NCBI GenBank assembly: GCA_036556965.1
Contig: DATBIO010000320.1
Span: forward strand, 1-8,986
DNA: 8,986 nucleotides
Direction of reading: 5' to 3'
From: DATBIO01 sp036556965
Lineage (GTDB): Bacteria; Acidobacteriota; Vicinamibacteria; Fen-336
The translations under genes and the position numbers were made by a program. Shown piece after piece: positions 6,805 through 8,986 of the stretch; within the stretch, counting starts at the first letter, position 1, and each line of letters begins with the position of its first letter. The notes below the pieces were generated by a model, which was given only the letters and a program-made list of their open reading frames with translations, was not told where the DNA came from and did not search any database.

Positions 6805-8655
6805 ATGCCCGTCAAGCTCGGCGAACTGCTCCTGAAGGAGAACATGGTCACGCCCCAGCAGCTTCAGGAGGCGCTGAGCCACCAGAAGATGAACGGGGGG
6901 AAGCTGGGAAAGGCCTTCGTCAGCCTGGGCTACGTGCGGGACGAGGAGATCACCAGCCTCCTGTCCCGGCAGTACGGGGTGCCCTCCATCAACCTCGACC
7001 ACTTCGAGGTCGACGCCTCGATCATCAAGGTCATCCCCGCCGACACCGCGCGGAAGTACCAGATCCTGCCCCTGTCGCGGTCGGGGGCCACCCTGACCAT
7101 CGCCATGGCCGACCCCACCAACGTCTTCGCCATGGACGACATCAAGTTCATGACCGGCTACAACGTGGAGCCGGTGGTGGCCTCCGAGACGTCGCTCGAG
7201 GACGCGATCGACCGCTACTACGGCAGCACGCGCTCGCTGCAGCTCAAGACGGACTCCTCCGGGGGAGGGGGGGGGATGGGCGCGGCGGGCCTCAAGCTCG
7301 GGGACGCCCCGTCGCTCCGCGAGATGATGGAGATGCCGTCGCTCTCCTTCGACGACATGGCGGCGGTGGGCCTCTCCGAGGTGGACCTCGACTCCATCGG
7401 CGGCGACGAGGCCGACGTGGAGACGGTCAAGACGGAGGACGACGAGATCGACCTGGGGGCCCTCGCGCGCTCGAGCGAGGCGGCGCCCGTGGTCAAGCTC
7501 TCCAACGTCCTCCTCATCGACGCCCTGAAGCGCGGCGCCTCCGACATCCACATCGAGCCCTACGAGAAGGAGTTCCGCGTCCGGTTCCGCATCGACGGCA
7601 TCCTCTACAACGTGATGGCCCTGCCCATGAAGCTGCGCGATCCCCTGATCTCGCGCGTCAAGATCATGGCCAAGCTGGACATCTCGGAGAAGAGGCTGCC
7701 CCAGGACGGGCGCATCAAGATCCGCCTCAAGGTCGAGGACCGCAGCCGCGACATGGACTTCCGCGTCTCCACCGTGCCCACCCTGTGGGGCGAGAAGGTC
7801 GTGCTCCGCCTCCTGGACAAGACCAAGCTCATGCTGGACATGACCAAGCTCGGCTTCGAGGTGGAGTCGCTGGAGCGCTTCAAGCGCGCCATCGCCAAGC
7901 CCTACGGCATCGTGCTGGTGACGGGCCCCACGGGCTCGGGGAAGACCAACACCCTCTACTCGGCCATCGCCGCCCTGAACAAGCCGGACACCAACATCAT
8001 GACGGCGGAGGACCCCGTCGAGTTCAACCTGCCCGGCATCAACCAGATCCAGATCAAGGACCAGATCGGCCTGAACTTCGCGGCCGCCCTGCGCGCCTTC
8101 CTGCGCCAGGACCCCAACATCATCCTGGTGGGCGAGATCCGCGACTACGAGACGGCGGAGATCGCGGTGAAGGCGGCCCTCACCGGCCACCTCGTGCTCT
8201 CCACCCTGCACACCAACGACGCGCCCTCCACCATCTCGCGCCTGGTGAACATGGGCATCGAGCCGTTCCTGGTGGGCACCGCCGTGAACCTCATCCAGGC
8301 CCAGCGCCTCATCCGCCGCGTGTGCGCGCAGTGCCGGGAGGAGGTGAAGGACATGCCCAGCCAGACCCTGATCGAGATCGGCTTCACCCCCGAGATGATC
8401 GGCACCTTCAAGCTCTACCGCGGGCGCGGCTGCAACGCCTGCAACGGCACCGGCTACCGCGGCCGCATCGGCCTCTACGAGGTGATGGAGATCTCGGACG
8501 CCATCCGCGACCTCATCATGGTGGGGGCCACGGCGGTGGAGCTGAAGAGGAAGGCGCTGGAAGAAGGCATGCTCACCCTGCGCATGAGCGGCCTGGAGAA
8601 GATCAAGCAGGGCGTGACCACCATCGAAGAAGTGCTGCGCGAGACGGTTCTCTAG
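6805..8655 (+). CDS. pilB: Type IV pilus assembly (extension) ATPase PilB
   Basis: A 616-residue hexameric cytoplasmic ATPase that powers pilus extension by turning the inner-membrane platform protein PilC. Residues 4-64 are a tandem MshEN-type repeat (KLG at 4-6 and 33-35, Q27 and Q56, P60), and residues to about 140 complete the T2SSE N-terminal domain. A Gly-rich and then acidic linker covers about 151-228. The ATPase core follows: SDIHIEP (246-252), Walker A GPTGSGKT (374-381, K380) with N382, Asp box AEDPVE (401-406), Walker B LVGEIRD with E444, and His box with H462 and H469 (STLHTND). The zinc-type tetracysteine is C507, C510, C543, C546. All catalytic features are present. The length is somewhat above the usual 560-580 residues because of the linker. 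ATG 6805 is the only plausible start. It has its own promoter and lies 10 nt upstream of pilT. A G9 tract at 7267-7275 lies in the linker. Confidence 0.98.
   Translation: MPVKLGELLLKENMVTPQQLQEALSHQKMNGGKLGKAFVSLGYVRDEEITSLLSRQYGVPSINLDHFEVDASIIKVIPADTARKYQILPLSRSGATLTIAMADPTNVFAMDDIKFMTGYNVEPVVASETSLEDAIDRYYGSTRSLQLKTDSSGGGGGMGAAGLKLGDAPSLREMMEMPSLSFDDMAAVGLSEVDLDSIGGDEADVETVKTEDDEIDLGALARSSEAAPVVKLSNVLLIDALKRGASDIHIEPYEKEFRVRFRIDGILYNVMALPMKLRDPLISRVKIMAKLDISEKRLPQDGRIKIRLKVEDRSRDMDFRVSTVPTLWGEKVVLRLLDKTKLMLDMTKLGFEVESLERFKRAIAKPYGIVLVTGPTGSGKTNTLYSAIAALNKPDTNIMTAEDPVEFNLPGINQIQIKDQIGLNFAAALRAFLRQDPNIILVGEIRDYETAEIAVKAALTGHLVLSTLHTNDAPSTISRLVNMGIEPFLVGTAVNLIQAQRLIRRVCAQCREEVKDMPSQTLIEIGFTPEMIGTFKLYRGRGCNACNGTGYRGRIGLYEVMEISDAIRDLIMVGATAVELKRKALEEGMLTLRMSGLEKIKQGVTTIEEVLRETVL
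7267..7275 (+). repeat. Homopolymeric G9 tract inside pilB
   Basis: Nine consecutive G residues, preceded by G5 and one A (7261-7266), encode G155-G157 of the Gly-rich linker. Tracts of this length can slip during replication. A one-base change here would separate the N-terminal MshEN domain from the ATPase domain. It is also a common site of sequencing indels, but the frame is intact in this copy. Confidence 0.7.
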
Positions 8656-8659
8656 GAGG
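8654..8659 (+). promoter_or_regulatory. Ribosome binding site of pilT
   Basis: A perfect AGGAGG starts inside the TAG stop codon of pilB (8653-8655) and lies 6 nt before the GTG at 8666. It fixes the pilT start and implies that ribosomes finishing pilB can reinitiate on pilT. It contrasts with the weak site before pilB. Confidence 0.85.
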
Positions 8660-8665
8660 GCGCAC

Positions 8666-8986
8666 GTGGCAGTCAGCCTTCACCAGCTTCTGAAGACGAT
8701 GACCGAGATGGGAGGCACCGATCTCCACGTGACCACCAACTCGCCCCCCCAGATCCGCGTGGACGGCAAGCTGCGGCCCCTGGACCTGCCCGCCCTCACC
8801 GCGGTGGAGACCAAGCAGCTCGCCTACAGCGTGCTCACCGACGCGCAGAAGCACCGGTTCGAGGAGAGCCTGGAGCTCGACTTCAGCTTCGGCATCAAGG
8901 GCCTGGCCCGCTTCCGCGCCAACGTGTTCATGCAGCGCGGGGCGGTGGCCGCCGTCTACCGCACCATCCCCTACGAGATCCGCGGC
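8666..8986 (+). CDS. pilT: Type IV pilus retraction ATPase PilT, N-terminal part, cut by window edge
   Basis: The first 107 residues are visible, beginning MAVSLHQLLKTMTEMGGTDLH. PilT is the hexameric ATPase that depolymerises the pilus and drives twitching or gliding motility. The visible part is the PAS-like N-terminal domain: the TDLH motif (T18-H21), PPQIRVDGKL (about 27-36), the LTDAQKHRFEE helix (57-67), ELDFSFGI (70-77) and the conserved RFRANVFMQRG (82-92) that ends the domain. Walker A, Walker B and the AIRNLIR-type motif lie beyond the window. The start is GTG with an ideal Shine-Dalgarno; the first in-frame ATG (codon 12) would delete conserved residues. The gene is 10 nt downstream of pilB and co-transcribed with it; this order is as in Myxococcus, where pilC and pilSR follow. 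Confidence 0.95.
   Translation, partial: MAVSLHQLLKTMTEMGGTDLHVTTNSPPQIRVDGKLRPLDLPALTAVETKQLAYSVLTDAQKHRFEESLELDFSFGIKGLARFRANVFMQRGAVAAVYRTIPYEIRG

Noticed and set aside
6769..8211. Long antisense open frame opposite pilB
   Set aside because: It is a shadow of the well-supported pilB reading frame, rich in His, Asp, Leu and Val from antisense codon pairing, with no family features.

Overview
This is a high-GC window from a Gram-negative-type bacterium. It joins a cell-surface glycan or membrane glycosyltransferase locus to the start of a type IV pilus motor locus. The order pilB-pilT with an SD-coupled junction, the Asn after the PilB Walker A threonine (GKTNTLY) and the PilT N-terminal sequence resemble Myxococcota and Acidobacteriota. 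I lean towards one of these two phyla, but the window holds no rRNA or other marker to settle it.

Layout. Positions 1-4322 carry three minus-strand genes read right to left: a large YfhO-like polytopic membrane protein (2061-4322), a GT-C/GT39-like membrane glycosyltransferase (277-2061) and the N-terminal part of a probable polyprenyl-phosphate sugar-1-phosphate transferase (1-277, cut by the window edge). Both junctions are 1-nt TGATG overlaps, so the three are almost certainly one translationally coupled operon. A 125-bp spacer (4323-4447) holding a perfect 12-bp palindrome separates this operon from a divergent second YfhO-like gene (4448-6736, plus). The two YfhO-like proteins share landmarks in the same order and at nearly the same residue numbers, so they are paralogues arranged back to back.

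Immediately after the second YfhO-like gene lies a near-consensus sigma70-type promoter (TTGACA, 17-bp spacer, TAGCAT). Its -35 box overlaps the stop codon of the upstream gene and its spacer contains a perfect 10-bp palindrome. It drives pilB (6805-8655), which encodes the extension ATPase with an N-terminal MshEN-type tandem repeat (possible cyclic di-GMP sensor). The 5' part of pilT (8666-8986), the retraction ATPase, follows with a strong Shine-Dalgarno.

How it fits together. The left half probably makes or modifies a lipid-linked glycan (exopolysaccharide, O-antigen-like, or a protein or lipid glycan). The sugar transferase would load a sugar phosphate onto the polyprenyl carrier, and the GT-C-type proteins would transfer sugars from polyprenyl-phosphate donors on the outer face of the inner membrane. 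The right half is the cytoplasmic motor pair of the type IV pilus. Pili and surface polysaccharide are functionally linked in gliding bacteria, so the neighbourhood is plausible, but a direct link is inference. No RNA gene, CRISPR array, insertion sequence or integration signature was found, and I see no wholly new system. The points most worth checking are the pilB promoter/operator architecture, the MshEN repeat, the G9 tract in pilB and the divergent YfhO pair.
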